From Caldisericum sp. (GTDB lineage: Bacteria > Caldisericota > Caldisericia > Caldisericales > Caldisericaceae): a stretch of DNA of 34,073 nucleotides. Each line of letters starts with the position of its first letter. Position 1 is the first letter of the stretch. This document shows, one piece after another, positions 17,169 through 24,343 of the stretch. The notes below the pieces were generated by a model. It saw only the letters and a program-made list of their open reading frames with translations, was not told the origin of the DNA and did no database searches. The position numbers and the translations under genes are program-made. Location: contig JAEMPV010000050.1 of assembly GCA_022759145.1 (NCBI GenBank), positions 15,619-49,691 of the forward strand, in the 5' to 3' direction.

Positions 17169-18011
17169 CTACCTCCCAAATGATTCAAGCAATCTTTTAG
17201 CAAATACGCCTGTAAGTTCTCTTCTATATTGCTCGTCTCTTCTTATATCGCCTTTCACATCAGCGTTTTCTTTTGCAAAATTATAGACTTCTTTCACTGC
17301 CTCGTTTAAGTCTTTCCCTTTTAGGAAATCTTCAAGGGCTTTAAACCTTATAGCAGGCATTGGCCTTGAACCATAACTTACAATAATATCTTTTATCTTG
17401 TTCTCTTCAATTTGAGCAAGCATAGCCATATTAAGAAGGGTAATGTCAGTTGCATTCCTTACATGCCTTTCCATTCCGAATTTGTAGGAGGAATCAAACT
17501 TCTTGAATCTTACTTCTTTGATGATAGCATCTTTGAGTTTTGCCCTGAAGTCAGTTTCGAAAAATTCATCTATCTTCTCTGTGTGTTCACTTCCATCAAA
17601 GTAAACTACCTCTGCATCGAGAGCAAGAAGTATTGTTGAAATGTCTGAATAGGGTTCCCTTTGAGCAACAGATCCTCCGAAAGTAATCTGATTTCTTAAT
17701 AGTTCCGATGCAATTAAAGACAAAGCACTGGATAAGTTGCCACTAAAAAGTCCCTTAATTAAATCTGATTTTGCGGCGTTATTTATTGTTACTGTTGCGC
17801 CAATTGAAACTGTACCGTTTTCCTCCCTAATGTAGTTTAAACCAAGGTTATCAAGGAAGATAAAGTACTCGACCTGGGGGTTTGGGAATACAGTTAGATG
17901 TAATCCACCACCAACCACCTTTGCTTTATCACCTTTTTCTCTTAAAATTGCAATTGCTTCTTCAAGCGTTTTAGGATAAAAGCATTCTTCAACATTTTTT
18001 AATTTTAACAT
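17169..18011 (-). CDS. Xanthine dehydrogenase family, FAD-binding subunit
   Basis: 280 residues, the standard size of the CoxM/XdhB family. FAD-binding landmarks: AKVVGGGLHL (about 31-40), VSIGATVTINNAAKS, and LRNQITFGGSVAQREPYSDIST, corresponding to the family's RN-GTIGGN-A-P-SD region; the first glycine there is replaced (QITFGG). It passes electrons from the 2Fe-2S subunit to an acceptor, likely NAD or a ferredoxin in an anaerobe. First gene of the operon, with AAGGAGGT (18025-18018) upstream of its ATG and a divergent promoter shared with the lipoprotein gene. Confidence 0.88.
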   Translation of the reverse strand: MLKLKNVEECFYPKTLEEAIAILREKGDKAKVVGGGLHLTVFPNPQVEYFIFLDNLGLNYIREENGTVSIGATVTINNAAKSDLIKGLFSGNLSSALSLIASELLRNQITFGGSVAQREPYSDISTILLALDAEVVYFDGSEHTEKIDEFFETDFRAKLKDAIIKEVRFKKFDSSYKFGMERHVRNATDITLLNMAMLAQIEENKIKDIIVSYGSRPMPAIRFKALEDFLKGKDLNEAVKEVYNFAKENADVKGDIRRDEQYRRELTGVFAKRLLESFGR

Positions 18012-18032
18012 TTCTTAACCTCCTTCATTTGC

Positions 18033-18049
18033 GATATAATTATTATATC
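18033..18049. promoter_or_regulatory. Divergent -10 elements in one perfect palindrome
   Basis: GATATAAT, T, ATTATATC is a perfect 17-base inverted repeat holding TATAAT on both strands (plus 18035-18040, minus 18047-18042). It lies exactly where both the solute-binding lipoprotein gene and the Mo-hydroxylase operon need their -10 boxes; -35 boxes are poor on both sides. This can be two overlapping promoters, which would exclude each other, or an operator for a shared regulator. Confidence 0.55.
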
Positions 18050-18070
18050 AAAAAAAGGAGACGATTGGAA

Positions 18071-19213
18071 ATGAGGAAAAAAATTAAAAAACTTTTACCG
18101 ATTGTGTTAATAGGCGTCTTGCTCGTTCTCATTGTTTTTACTCTTACTTCATGTATAGGTTATGTTAAAGTATTGGTTGTTGCTCCCATTAGTTCTAATG
18201 CCCCTGAATTTGGTATTTCAACTGTTAATGGGATTGAAATGAAACTCGAGGAAGTGAATAAAAGTGGTGGAGTTTTAGGGAAGAAGATTCGTATAGTCAC
18301 TTTTGATGACAAAGGTAGTCCTGATTATGTTTCTGATAAATTAAGAGAGGTTTTATCACGCAATAGTTACATTGCTGTAGTTGGCGCGCCGTTTAGCAGG
18401 ATTGCAATTCCTGTAAGTAACATTTGTGAGGAGCTTAATATTCCTTTCATAGCATCAGTTGCAACGAATCCCGAGGTAACAAAAGGCAAGGAGTATGTCT
18501 TTCGTGCTTGCTTTACAGATGAAATACAGGGGAGAGCTTCCGCTCATTTTGTTTATGAAAAACTTGGGCTCAAAGAGGGTGGAGTTTTTTACGATATAGA
18601 AGACCCTTATTCAAATTACCTTGCAAAATCATTTAGAGATGAGTTTGAAAAGTTAGGTGGAAAGATCGTTGCGTTTTATCCCCATCCACACGAACCAGTT
18701 ACAGTCGAATACCCACTTCAAAAGATGCTTGAGCAGGGAGTTCAATTTGTATTTAACCCAGACTTATATGTTGATGGATCTGAAGTCTATAAAGAGTTAA
18801 GGAAGCAAGGTTTTGAAGGACCTATTATTTTCGGAGACGGAGTTGACGCACCTCAATTACTTTCAAGGGTAAACAAGCCTTACAATGTTTTTTATGTAAG
18901 TCATTATTCGATGGATAATCCAAAATGGGTAGAGTTTGTAAATAAATATAAAGAAAAGTATAAGACAGAGCCAAATATTGAGGCATATCTTGCATATGAT
19001 GCTATGGGGCTTTTGGTAGAGGCAATTAAAAAGGCAAATACATTCGAAAGACCTGAAATAAAGGACGCACTCAAAAACATTACTTATGAGGGAATAACTG
19101 GAAAAATAGAATTTAAAAATTCAAATGACCCGGTAAAACCTGTTTATGTATATGGCTTTAAAAACTTTGTGCCCATAAAGGTGTGGGAATATGTTCCTAA
19201 CTTATCTCATTAA
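18071..19213 (+). CDS. Lipoprotein solute-binding protein, LivK-like (ABC transporter)
   Basis: 380 residues from ATG 18071, with AAGGAGA nine bases upstream (an in-frame TTG at 18065 is too close). Signal peptide KKIKKLLP plus a long hydrophobic run ends in the lipobox LTSC, with Cys28 as the lipidated residue. The mature part is a type I periplasmic-binding fold: VNGIEMKLEEVNKSGGVLGKKI, DDKG, AVVGAPFSRIAIPVS and PFIASVATNPEVT are typical of branched-chain amino acid/amide receptors. No permease or ATPase genes adjoin, so it is an orphan receptor or works with a distant transporter. Divergent arrangement with the Mo-hydroxylase hints that it binds that enzyme's substrate; this is inference only. 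There is no clear terminator before the convergent tRNA. Confidence 0.87.
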   Translation: MRKKIKKLLPIVLIGVLLVLIVFTLTSCIGYVKVLVVAPISSNAPEFGISTVNGIEMKLEEVNKSGGVLGKKIRIVTFDDKGSPDYVSDKLREVLSRNSYIAVVGAPFSRIAIPVSNICEELNIPFIASVATNPEVTKGKEYVFRACFTDEIQGRASAHFVYEKLGLKEGGVFYDIEDPYSNYLAKSFRDEFEKLGGKIVAFYPHPHEPVTVEYPLQKMLEQGVQFVFNPDLYVDGSEVYKELRKQGFEGPIIFGDGVDAPQLLSRVNKPYNVFYVSHYSMDNPKWVEFVNKYKEKYKTEPNIEAYLAYDAMGLLVEAIKKANTFERPEIKDALKNITYEGITGKIEFKNSNDPVKPVYVYGFKNFVPIKVWEYVPNLSH

Positions 19214-19244
19214 TGGGTTTGGGACCTAAGGAAAGTTTTGAATT

Positions 19245-19320
19245 TGGTGGCGGCGGGGGGATTCGAACCCTCGACACTCCGGGTATGAGCCGGATGCTCT
19301 AACCACTGGGCTACGCCGCC
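19245..19320 (-). tRNA. tRNA-Met (CAU), elongator type
   Basis: 76 bases including encoded CCA (19247-19245). The acceptor stem GGCGGCG/CGCCGCC and anticodon stem TCCGG/CCGGA are perfect; the loop CTCATAC gives anticodon CAU; the T-loop is TTCGAAT. The G1-C72 pair and the lack of three consecutive G-C pairs at the loop side of the anticodon stem argue against initiator tRNA; acceptor sequence resembles elongator Met rather than tRNA-Ile2. Two A-C mismatches are seen, C12-A23 in the D-stem and A50-C64 in the T-stem. The first 10 bases overlap the end of the S1-domain gene, whose stop codon is bases 8-10 of the tRNA. Confidence 0.93.
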
Positions 19321-19667
19321 TCTCCTCTATGTCTTTTTATACGTCTCTTTTGAGCAACAAGCGAATCTTGCGACTCCTTGAGGAACTTCTTTAATAACTG
19401 TTCAAAAGACTCTTTCTGCTGTTCCTCTTTTTTTGCTTGCTCGCTAACTTTTCTTACAAAAATCAAATTTAACTTACCGCTCTTGTCCTTGCCGTTTATT
19501 TTCACAAGGACTCTGTCTCCCTCTTTTATTGGATCGTCGAGGTTAACAGCTCCTAATTCTGTAAGTTGAGAAACATGAATTAAACCAACCTTGCCTTCAT
19601 CGAGTTTTACGAAGGCACCATAGGGCATAACTTTTATTACCCTACCAGTTGCTTCCGTGTTTCCCAT
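19311..19667 (-). CDS. S1 domain RNA-binding protein (YabR / GSP13-like)
   Basis: 118 residues. Residues about 5-72 form one S1 RNA-binding domain (GRVIKVMPYGAFVKLDEG, GLIHVSQL, GDRVLVKING). The rest is a charged Lys/Glu/Gln tail. Same architecture as Bacillus YabR, which is also next to divIC, so synteny supports the call. The gene has no Shine-Dalgarno; a good promoter places transcription start 3-4 bases from the ATG (separate entry). The last codons GCG GCG TAG are also the 5' acceptor strand of tRNA-Met, so processing of the tRNA must cut this mRNA. Probable role: ribosome or RNA binding; exact function unknown. Confidence 0.85.
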   Translation of the reverse strand: MGNTEATGRVIKVMPYGAFVKLDEGKVGLIHVSQLTELGAVNLDDPIKEGDRVLVKINGKDKSGKLNLIFVRKVSEQAKKEEQQKESFEQLLKKFLKESQDSLVAQKRRIKRHRGEAA

Positions 19668-19677
19668 ACGCTTATAT

Positions 19678-19705
19678 ATAATATCTAATTTTTAAAAAGA
19701 TTCAA
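19678..19705 (-). promoter_or_regulatory. Promoter of the S1 gene and tRNA, near-leaderless
   Basis: Minus strand: TTGAAT (19705-19700), 16-base spacer, TATTAT (19683-19678), then 10 bases to the ATG. It lies across the 3' end of the DivIC-like gene. With start of transcription 6-8 bases after the -10, the mRNA leader is only a few bases. Confidence 0.5.
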
Positions 19706-20026
19706 GAGGTTTTTGAGGAAATTTTCTGAATTTTTTTGTGAATATTGAGATTCATCGTTTATTTTGAAATAGATTACTGTTTCATTTTCTTTTCCTAAAC
19801 CAAGGTTTTCCCGTGCGTACTTCTCAACAAACTCGTCGCTTTTTGCATACTCTATTTTTTGAAGAAGCGTTTGCTGTTCCTGTTTTAGCCTTTCAAGTTC
19901 CTGTCTTTTCTTTTGGAGTGTAAAATAATTGCTTACAAGGTAAAAAGCGTTAAAAATGCTTTCAAGGAAAAAATATAACACCAGAAAGAAAATTGCAATT
20001 TTTACAACATTTATTTTTTTCTTCAT
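19685..20026 (-). CDS. Septum formation initiator family protein (DivIC/FtsB-like)
   Basis: 113 residues. Short basic cytoplasmic start (MKKKINVVK), one membrane helix (about 10-30), then a coiled coil (about 36-60, LQKKRQELERLKQEQQTLLQKIEYAK) and a segment DEFVEKYARENLGLGKENETVIYF that is the diagnostic FtsB/DivIC C-terminal motif (ARE-LG-V--GE). It is a bitopic divisome protein that would form the FtsQ-FtsL-FtsB-type complex. Followed by the S1 gene as in Bacillus. No Shine-Dalgarno precedes the ATG; the strong promoter just upstream suggests a leaderless mRNA. Confidence 0.88.
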   Translation of the reverse strand: MKKKINVVKIAIFFLVLYFFLESIFNAFYLVSNYFTLQKKRQELERLKQEQQTLLQKIEYAKSDEFVEKYARENLGLGKENETVIYFKINDESQYSQKNSENFLKNLLNLFKN

Positions 20027-20034
20027 TTGATTAA

Positions 20035-20062
20035 ATTATATATTGTTTTTAGACTATGTCAA
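20035..20062 (-). promoter_or_regulatory. Strong promoter of the DivIC-like gene, apparently leaderless
   Basis: Minus strand: TTGACA (20062-20057), 16-base spacer, TATAAT (20040-20035). Only 8 bases separate the -10 from the ATG at 20026, so transcription should start at or within two bases of the start codon. No ribosome-binding site is present. Confidence 0.75.
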
Positions 20063-20112
20063 AACTATTTTTAAATTTTCTTAAATTAGTCAAATTGTTC
20101 ACAAAAATATAG

Positions 20113-20138
20113 TTGTTTTTTGTAATTCATACTATAAT
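20113..20138 (+). promoter_or_regulatory. Candidate ferredoxin / por promoter
   Basis: TATAAT at 20133-20138, 19 bases before the ferredoxin ATG, leaves room for the GGAGGTGA site. The -35 is uncertain: TTGTTT (20113-20118) is at only 14 bases, TAGTTG (20110-20115) at 17. Confidence 0.4.
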
Positions 20139-20156
20139 TAAGAGTGGAGGTGAAAA

Positions 20157-20354
20157 ATGGCAAAATATAAAGTTGCAATTAACAAAGACACCTGCATTGG
20201 TTGTGGCGTTTGTGCATCCATTTGTCCTGAGAACTGGAAAATGGATGACGATGGAAAGGCAAATTTCATCTCTGAGATTTCCGATGCAGATTGCAACAAG
20301 GATGCTGCTGAAAACTGCCCCACTCAGAGCATCACTGTTGAGGAGGTAGGTTAG
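20157..20354 (+). CDS. 4Fe-4S ferredoxin
   Basis: 65 residues. One cluster: CIGCGVC, a fourth ligand in ENCP, with the extra CP after the first motif (ASICPENW). Cys of DADCNKDAAENCP resembles the disulfide cysteine of Thermotoga-type single-cluster ferredoxins. A strong GGAGGTGA site precedes the ATG. Encoded immediately ahead of porGDAB, so it is the likely electron acceptor of pyruvate oxidation. A hairpin separates it from porG, which may allow more ferredoxin than enzyme. Confidence 0.95.
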   Translation: MAKYKVAINKDTCIGCGVCASICPENWKMDDDGKANFISEISDADCNKDAAENCPTQSITVEEVG

Positions 20355-20360
20355 GGCTGA

Positions 20361-20378
20361 GGGTGGCTGAAGCCACCC
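20361..20378 (+). terminator. Hairpin between ferredoxin and porG (leaky terminator or processing site)
   Basis: GGGTGGC (20361-20367), loop TGAA, GCCACCC (20372-20378). No proper U-run follows (CTTACACTTATT), so it is more likely a partial terminator or an mRNA-stabilising stem than a full stop. Confidence 0.5.
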
Positions 20379-20403
20379 CTTACACTTATTAAGGAGGTTT
20401 AAA

Positions 20404-20991
20404 ATGGCGGTTCAAACAAAAAAAGGTGTTTATGAGGTAAGATTCCATGGTAGGGCAGGTCAAGGTGCAAAGTCAGGTTCGCAAATGCTTGCACTTGCTG
20501 CCTTTGAAGAAGGAAAGTCAATACAGGCATTCCCTGAGTATGGTTCTGAAAGAAGAGGTGCGCCAACAGTTGCCTACACAAGAATTTCTGATAAGGAGAT
20601 TCGAACTCATGAACCAATCGTAAATCCTGATGCAGTGCTTGTATTTGATTTCGGTCTTGCAAAGAACATTCCTGTAACTGCAGGACTCGATGAGGAGAAC
20701 GGAGTTCTTATTGTTAACACTACGAAAACTCCGGAAGAAATAAGGCAAATTACTGGGTTTAAAGGTAAAATTTTTACAGTTGATGCAACAGGTATTTCAC
20801 TTGAACTCTTAAAGATGGATGCACCTAATGTTCCTATGCTTGGTGCGCTCGTAAGAGCTACTGGTGTTGTTAAGTTAGAAACACTTGAAGATGTCATAAG
20901 AGAAGAGTTCCTTGACAAAATTGGTGAAGAGAAAGTCCAGAAAAACATCATTGGTCTTAAAAGAGGCTACGAGGAGGCAAAAAATGGCTGA
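20404..20991 (+). CDS. porG: Pyruvate:ferredoxin oxidoreductase, gamma subunit
   Basis: 195 residues with AAGGAGG seven bases before the ATG. The pyruvate/ketoisovalerate oxidoreductase gamma domain is seen in VRFHGRAGQGAKSGSQMLALAAFEEGKSIQAFPEYGSERRGAPTVAY (split here only as a positional landmark, residues about 12-58: key parts HGRAGQGA and PEYGSERRGAP). First of four por genes in the order gamma, delta, alpha, beta found in thermophiles such as Thermotoga and Pyrococcus. The complex converts pyruvate and CoA to acetyl-CoA and CO2 and reduces ferredoxin. Its stop overlaps the delta start by 8 bases. A related 2-oxoacid specificity cannot be fully excluded. Confidence 0.92.
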   Translation: MAVQTKKGVYEVRFHGRAGQGAKSGSQMLALAAFEEGKSIQAFPEYGSERRGAPTVAYTRISDKEIRTHEPIVNPDAVLVFDFGLAKNIPVTAGLDEENGVLIVNTTKTPEEIRQITGFKGKIFTVDATGISLELLKMDAPNVPMLGALVRATGVVKLETLEDVIREEFLDKIGEEKVQKNIIGLKRGYEEAKNG

Positions 20992-21307
20992 GAAAAAAGG
21001 CTGGAAAGACTTAATGCGTGGAGCAGATTTACCTCCCGCAACAGCGCTTGAGAATAAAACAGGTTCATGGAGAAGCCTTCGTCCTGTTTGGGATCCCTCA
21101 AATTGTATACATTGTATGATTTGTGTTTCATATTGTCCTGATATGGCAATTCCAATTACCAAAAGCGAGGAAGGCGTTGTAGGAAAAAATGGCAGAGTCT
21201 ATAAAGGAACGATAAGGTTAGAAACAAACTTTGATTACTGCAAGGGTTGTGGTATCTGCGCAGTTGAGTGTCCTACCAAGTGCATTACTATGGTAAGAGA
21301 AGAGTAG
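20984..21307 (+). CDS. porD: Pyruvate:ferredoxin oxidoreductase, delta subunit (2x 4Fe-4S)
   Basis: 107 residues from ATG 20984, with GAGGAGG seven bases upstream; an open frame runs further upstream but would lie within porG. Two ferredoxin motifs, CIHCMICVSYCP (about 44-55) and CKGCGICAVECP (about 86-97), hold two 4Fe-4S clusters that relay electrons from the TPP site to the soluble ferredoxin. The segment GSWRSLRPVWDPSNC is typical of PorD. Confidence 0.94.
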   Translation: MAEKKGWKDLMRGADLPPATALENKTGSWRSLRPVWDPSNCIHCMICVSYCPDMAIPITKSEEGVVGKNGRVYKGTIRLETNFDYCKGCGICAVECPTKCITMVREE

Positions 21308-21316
21308 GAGGGTGCT

Positions 21317-22486
21317 ATGGCAAAACTTAAACCATTAACAGGAGCTCAGGCGACAGCCGAGGCAATGAGACAGATAAATCCAGATGTAGTAGTTGCATAT
21401 CCAATAACACCCCAAACCCCAATAGTTGAATTCTTTGCACAGTTTGTTGCAGATGGCGTTGTTGATACAGAGATGGTTCCAATTGAATCAGAACATTCTG
21501 CACTTTCTGCAGTAGTTGGAGCTTCTGCTGCCGGTGCAAGGGCAATGTGTGCAACATCATCACAAGGTCTTGCACTTATGTGGGAAATTGTAGCAGCAGC
21601 GCCTGGATTAAGGCTCCCTATTGTTATGCCTGTTGTAAACAGAGCACTTTCAGCTCCAATTAACATCCATTGCGATCACTCGGATACAATGGGAACATTG
21701 ACTTTGGGCTGGGTTCAAATTTACTCTGAAAATGCGCAAGAAGCATATGAAAATACACTACTTGCTTTAAGAATTGCAGAACATCCAAAAGTGTTACTTC
21801 CAGTTATGGTCATGCAGGATGGCTTTATAACAAGCCACGGTGTTGAAGTAGTAAAAGTCCTTGAAGATGAAGAGGTTAAAAAATTTATTGGTGAAAGAAA
21901 GCCAGATAGGTATCTTTTAAATGTTAAAAATCCTTATACAGTTGGTCCTCTTGCACTTCCTGATTACTACTTTGAGGTTAAGAGACAACAGGAAGAGGCA
22001 ATATGGAACGCAAAAGATGTATATCTTGAGGTTGGCGAAGAACTTTCTAAACTAACAGGGAAGAAGTACCCATTCTTTGAAGAATACAGAACTGACGATG
22101 CTGAAGCAGTTATTATTGCATTAAATTCTACTGCAGGAACAGCAAAAGACGTAGTTGATGAAATGCGAGAACAGGGTTATAAGGTTGGTCTAATAAAGCC
22201 TAAACTCTTTAGACCTTTCCCATACAAAGAGATGAGGCAGGCTCTCGAGAAGTTTAAGGTTGTAGGTGTTCTTGATAGGGCAATTGCCTTTGGCGCATAT
22301 GCACCGCTTTATACTGAAATTAGAAATGCACTATTTGAGGCAGAAAATAAGCCAAAACTTCAGAGTTATGTATATGGTCTTGGTGGTAGGGATATTTTCA
22401 AGAGCGATATTAAGAAGGTGTTTGAGGAACTTCTTTCTGGAAATGTTGATTCTCAAACCCAGAAGTACATAGGTTTAAGGGAATAA
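21317..22486 (+). CDS. porA: Pyruvate:ferredoxin oxidoreductase, alpha subunit
   Basis: 389 residues. The N-terminal pyrimidine-binding domain shows VVAYPITPQTPIVEFFA and IESEHSALSAVVGASAAGARAMCATSSQGLALMWE in order (family key parts YPITPQTP, ESEHSA, ATSSQGL), then the C-terminal transketolase-like domain with VGVLDRAIAFG. It supplies half of the TPP site together with PorB. Ten bases separate it from both neighbours, and all four subunits read as one transcript ended by the terminator at 23449. Confidence 0.95.
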   Translation: MAKLKPLTGAQATAEAMRQINPDVVVAYPITPQTPIVEFFAQFVADGVVDTEMVPIESEHSALSAVVGASAAGARAMCATSSQGLALMWEIVAAAPGLRLPIVMPVVNRALSAPINIHCDHSDTMGTLTLGWVQIYSENAQEAYENTLLALRIAEHPKVLLPVMVMQDGFITSHGVEVVKVLEDEEVKKFIGERKPDRYLLNVKNPYTVGPLALPDYYFEVKRQQEEAIWNAKDVYLEVGEELSKLTGKKYPFFEEYRTDDAEAVIIALNSTAGTAKDVVDEMREQGYKVGLIKPKLFRPFPYKEMRQALEKFKVVGVLDRAIAFGAYAPLYTEIRNALFEAENKPKLQSYVYGLGGRDIFKSDIKKVFEELLSGNVDSQTQKYIGLRE

Positions 22487-22496
22487 GGGGGTAAAT

Positions 22497-23429
22497 ATGG
22501 CAACGATTCAAGAAATTGTATCCAAAGAAAAGCCCTTAGTTTCAGGGCATCGAATGTGTGCTGGATGTGGAATTCCGCCGATTGTGAACACGATAGTTGC
22601 AGCCTCTGATAAGCCTGTTATTATTGCAAACGCAACAGGATGTCTTGAGGTAACATCGACAATATATCCTTTTAATGCATGGAATGTTCCATGGATTCAC
22701 CTCACGTTTGAAAATGCTGCAGCGGTTGCAGCAGGCATTGAAACAGCATTGAGGGCATTTAAGAAGAAAGGTAAAATTGATACCGATGTAAACATAATTG
22801 CTATTGGTGGAGATGGTGGAACCTACGATATAGGTTTTCAGGCTCTATCCGGTGCACTTGAAAGAAGACATAAATTCATGTATGTTGTTTATGATAACCA
22901 GGGATATATGAATACAGGAAACCAGAGAAGTGGTGCAACTCCTTTTGGTGCAAGCACTACAACAGTCCCTGCAGGAAAAGTTAGTTACGGCAAACCTCAG
23001 TGGAGGAAGAATATTGTTGAAATTACTGCAGCACACAGGATTCCCTATGCAGCACAGGCAGCAGTTCATAACTTGCTTGACCTTTACAACAAAGCAAAGA
23101 AAGGTTTCGAAGCAGATGGTCCTGCCTTCCTTGCTGTTTTCCAGCCCTGCACTACAAACTGGCACTATGACCCATCATTGACAATTCAGTATTCCAAACT
23201 TGCAACTGAGACAAACTTCTGGCCTCTCTATGAAATTGAGAATGGTAAAGTTAAGATTAACTACAAACCGAAAGAAAGAAAACCAATCGAGGAGTTCTTA
23301 AAAGGTCAGGGAAGGTTTAAACATCTCTTCAAGCCTGAAAATAAACATATAATTGAAGAGATGCAAAAGATGATAGACGAAGAGTGGGAAAGACTCTTAA
23401 AACTTGAGGAATCAGGAGTCCAGTTATAA
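22497..23429 (+). CDS. porB: Pyruvate:ferredoxin oxidoreductase, beta subunit
   Basis: 310 residues. The TPP pyrophosphate motif starts at GDGG (105-108) and ends near Asn134 in VYDNQGYMNTG. Cys21 and Cys24 in MCAGCG, Cys49 in ATGCLEV and a later Cys in FQPC match the ligands of the proximal 4Fe-4S cluster. SGATPFGASTTTVPAGK is a hallmark of pyruvate-specific beta subunits rather than 2-oxoglutarate enzymes. Last gene of the por operon. Confidence 0.95.
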   Translation: MATIQEIVSKEKPLVSGHRMCAGCGIPPIVNTIVAASDKPVIIANATGCLEVTSTIYPFNAWNVPWIHLTFENAAAVAAGIETALRAFKKKGKIDTDVNIIAIGGDGGTYDIGFQALSGALERRHKFMYVVYDNQGYMNTGNQRSGATPFGASTTTVPAGKVSYGKPQWRKNIVEITAAHRIPYAAQAAVHNLLDLYNKAKKGFEADGPAFLAVFQPCTTNWHYDPSLTIQYSKLATETNFWPLYEIENGKVKINYKPKERKPIEEFLKGQGRFKHLFKPENKHIIEEMQKMIDEEWERLLKLEESGVQL

Positions 23430-23448
23430 TTAAGAGAAATATTTTAAT

Positions 23449-23471
23449 AGCCCCCGTTTGGGGGCTTTTTT
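23449..23471 (+). terminator. Terminator of the por operon
   Basis: AGCCCCC (23449-23455), loop GTTT, GGGGGCT (23460-23466), followed by T-rich sequence. A textbook intrinsic terminator 20 bases after porB. Confidence 0.93.
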
Positions 23472-23530
23472 AATTTTACAAAGTTACTATAATAAATATA
23501 GAATTTCATTTATTTGCTAAAGGAGGTAAA

Positions 23531-24340
23531 ATGGGAAAATACACAGCAGAATTTGGAGTTTTTGGTGGGTCGGGCTTTTATTCTTTTCTTGAGAATGTTT
23601 CAGAAGTTAAGATTGAAACTCCATATGGAGCGCCTTCTGATGTTATAGCAATAGGCGAGTATAAGGGCAGAAGTGTTGCATTTTTGCCAAGACATGGAAA
23701 ACTTCACCAGTATCCACCTCACAAGATTCCTTACAGGGCCAATTTATGGGCTTTTAAAGAACTTGGTGTCAAAAGAATTATAGCACCAACAGCAGTAGGA
23801 AGCCTCCAACCAGAATACAAAGTGGGAGACTTTGTTGTAACTGATCAATTTGTCGATTTTACAAGTGGCAGGGAATGTACTTTTTATGAAGGACCAATAA
23901 CAACCCATATAAGTATGGCTGAACCGTATTGTCCTGAATTACGCGGAATTGCAATTGAAGCGTTGGAAAAACTCGGAGTAAGGTTTCACAGAACCGGAAC
24001 AGTTGTAGTGATACAGGGTCCTCGATTTTCAACTAAGGCAGAGAGCATATTCTTTACTCGAATGGGTTTTCATATCATCAATATGACTCAATATCCTGAG
24101 GTAGTGCTCGCAAGAGAACTTGAAATGTGCTATGTGAATGTTGCAGTTGTTACCGATTACGATGTCGGAATTGTTGCGGAAGGTAATGTTGAACCTGTAA
24201 CTCAGGAAATGGTTATAAAGAAATTTAATGAAAATATTGGTACCTTGAAGGAAGTTGTTAAATACATTATTGAACACACGCCTGCGGAAAGGCACTGCAA
24301 ATGCGGTGAAGCCTTAAAGGATGCAAGAGTAGGAGAATAA
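23531..24340 (+). CDS. mtnP: S-methyl-5'-thioadenosine phosphorylase
   Basis: 269 residues, AAGGAGG before the ATG and a TATAAT at 23488-23493 upstream. PNP-family type II: FGGSGFY near the start, PRHGKLHQYPPHKIPYRAN (key parts RHG and PHKIPYRAN), GPRFSTKAES, and NMTQYPEVVLARELEMCY (NMTxxPE replaces the purine-enzyme motif and marks MTA specificity), followed by TDYD. It splits methylthioadenosine with phosphate into adenine and methylthioribose-1-phosphate for methionine salvage. The C-terminus has Cys256-Lys-Cys258, the CxC tail known from hyperthermophile homologues, where it forms a disulfide. The rhomboid gene starts three bases after the stop, so they share a transcript. Confidence 0.92.
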   Translation: MGKYTAEFGVFGGSGFYSFLENVSEVKIETPYGAPSDVIAIGEYKGRSVAFLPRHGKLHQYPPHKIPYRANLWAFKELGVKRIIAPTAVGSLQPEYKVGDFVVTDQFVDFTSGRECTFYEGPITTHISMAEPYCPELRGIAIEALEKLGVRFHRTGTVVVIQGPRFSTKAESIFFTRMGFHIINMTQYPEVVLARELEMCYVNVAVVTDYDVGIVAEGNVEPVTQEMVIKKFNENIGTLKEVVKYIIEHTPAERHCKCGEALKDARVGE

Positions 24341-24343
24341 CAA

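Noticed and set aside
14390-18011. Aerobic carbon monoxide dehydrogenase (coxMSL)
   Set aside because: Gene order agrees, but the large subunit has AYRGYGATQ in place of the AYxCSFR active loop.
23500-23525. Second CIRCE copy before mtnP (TTTGCTAA)
   Set aside because: Only one half is present; no TTAGCA arm at the correct distance.
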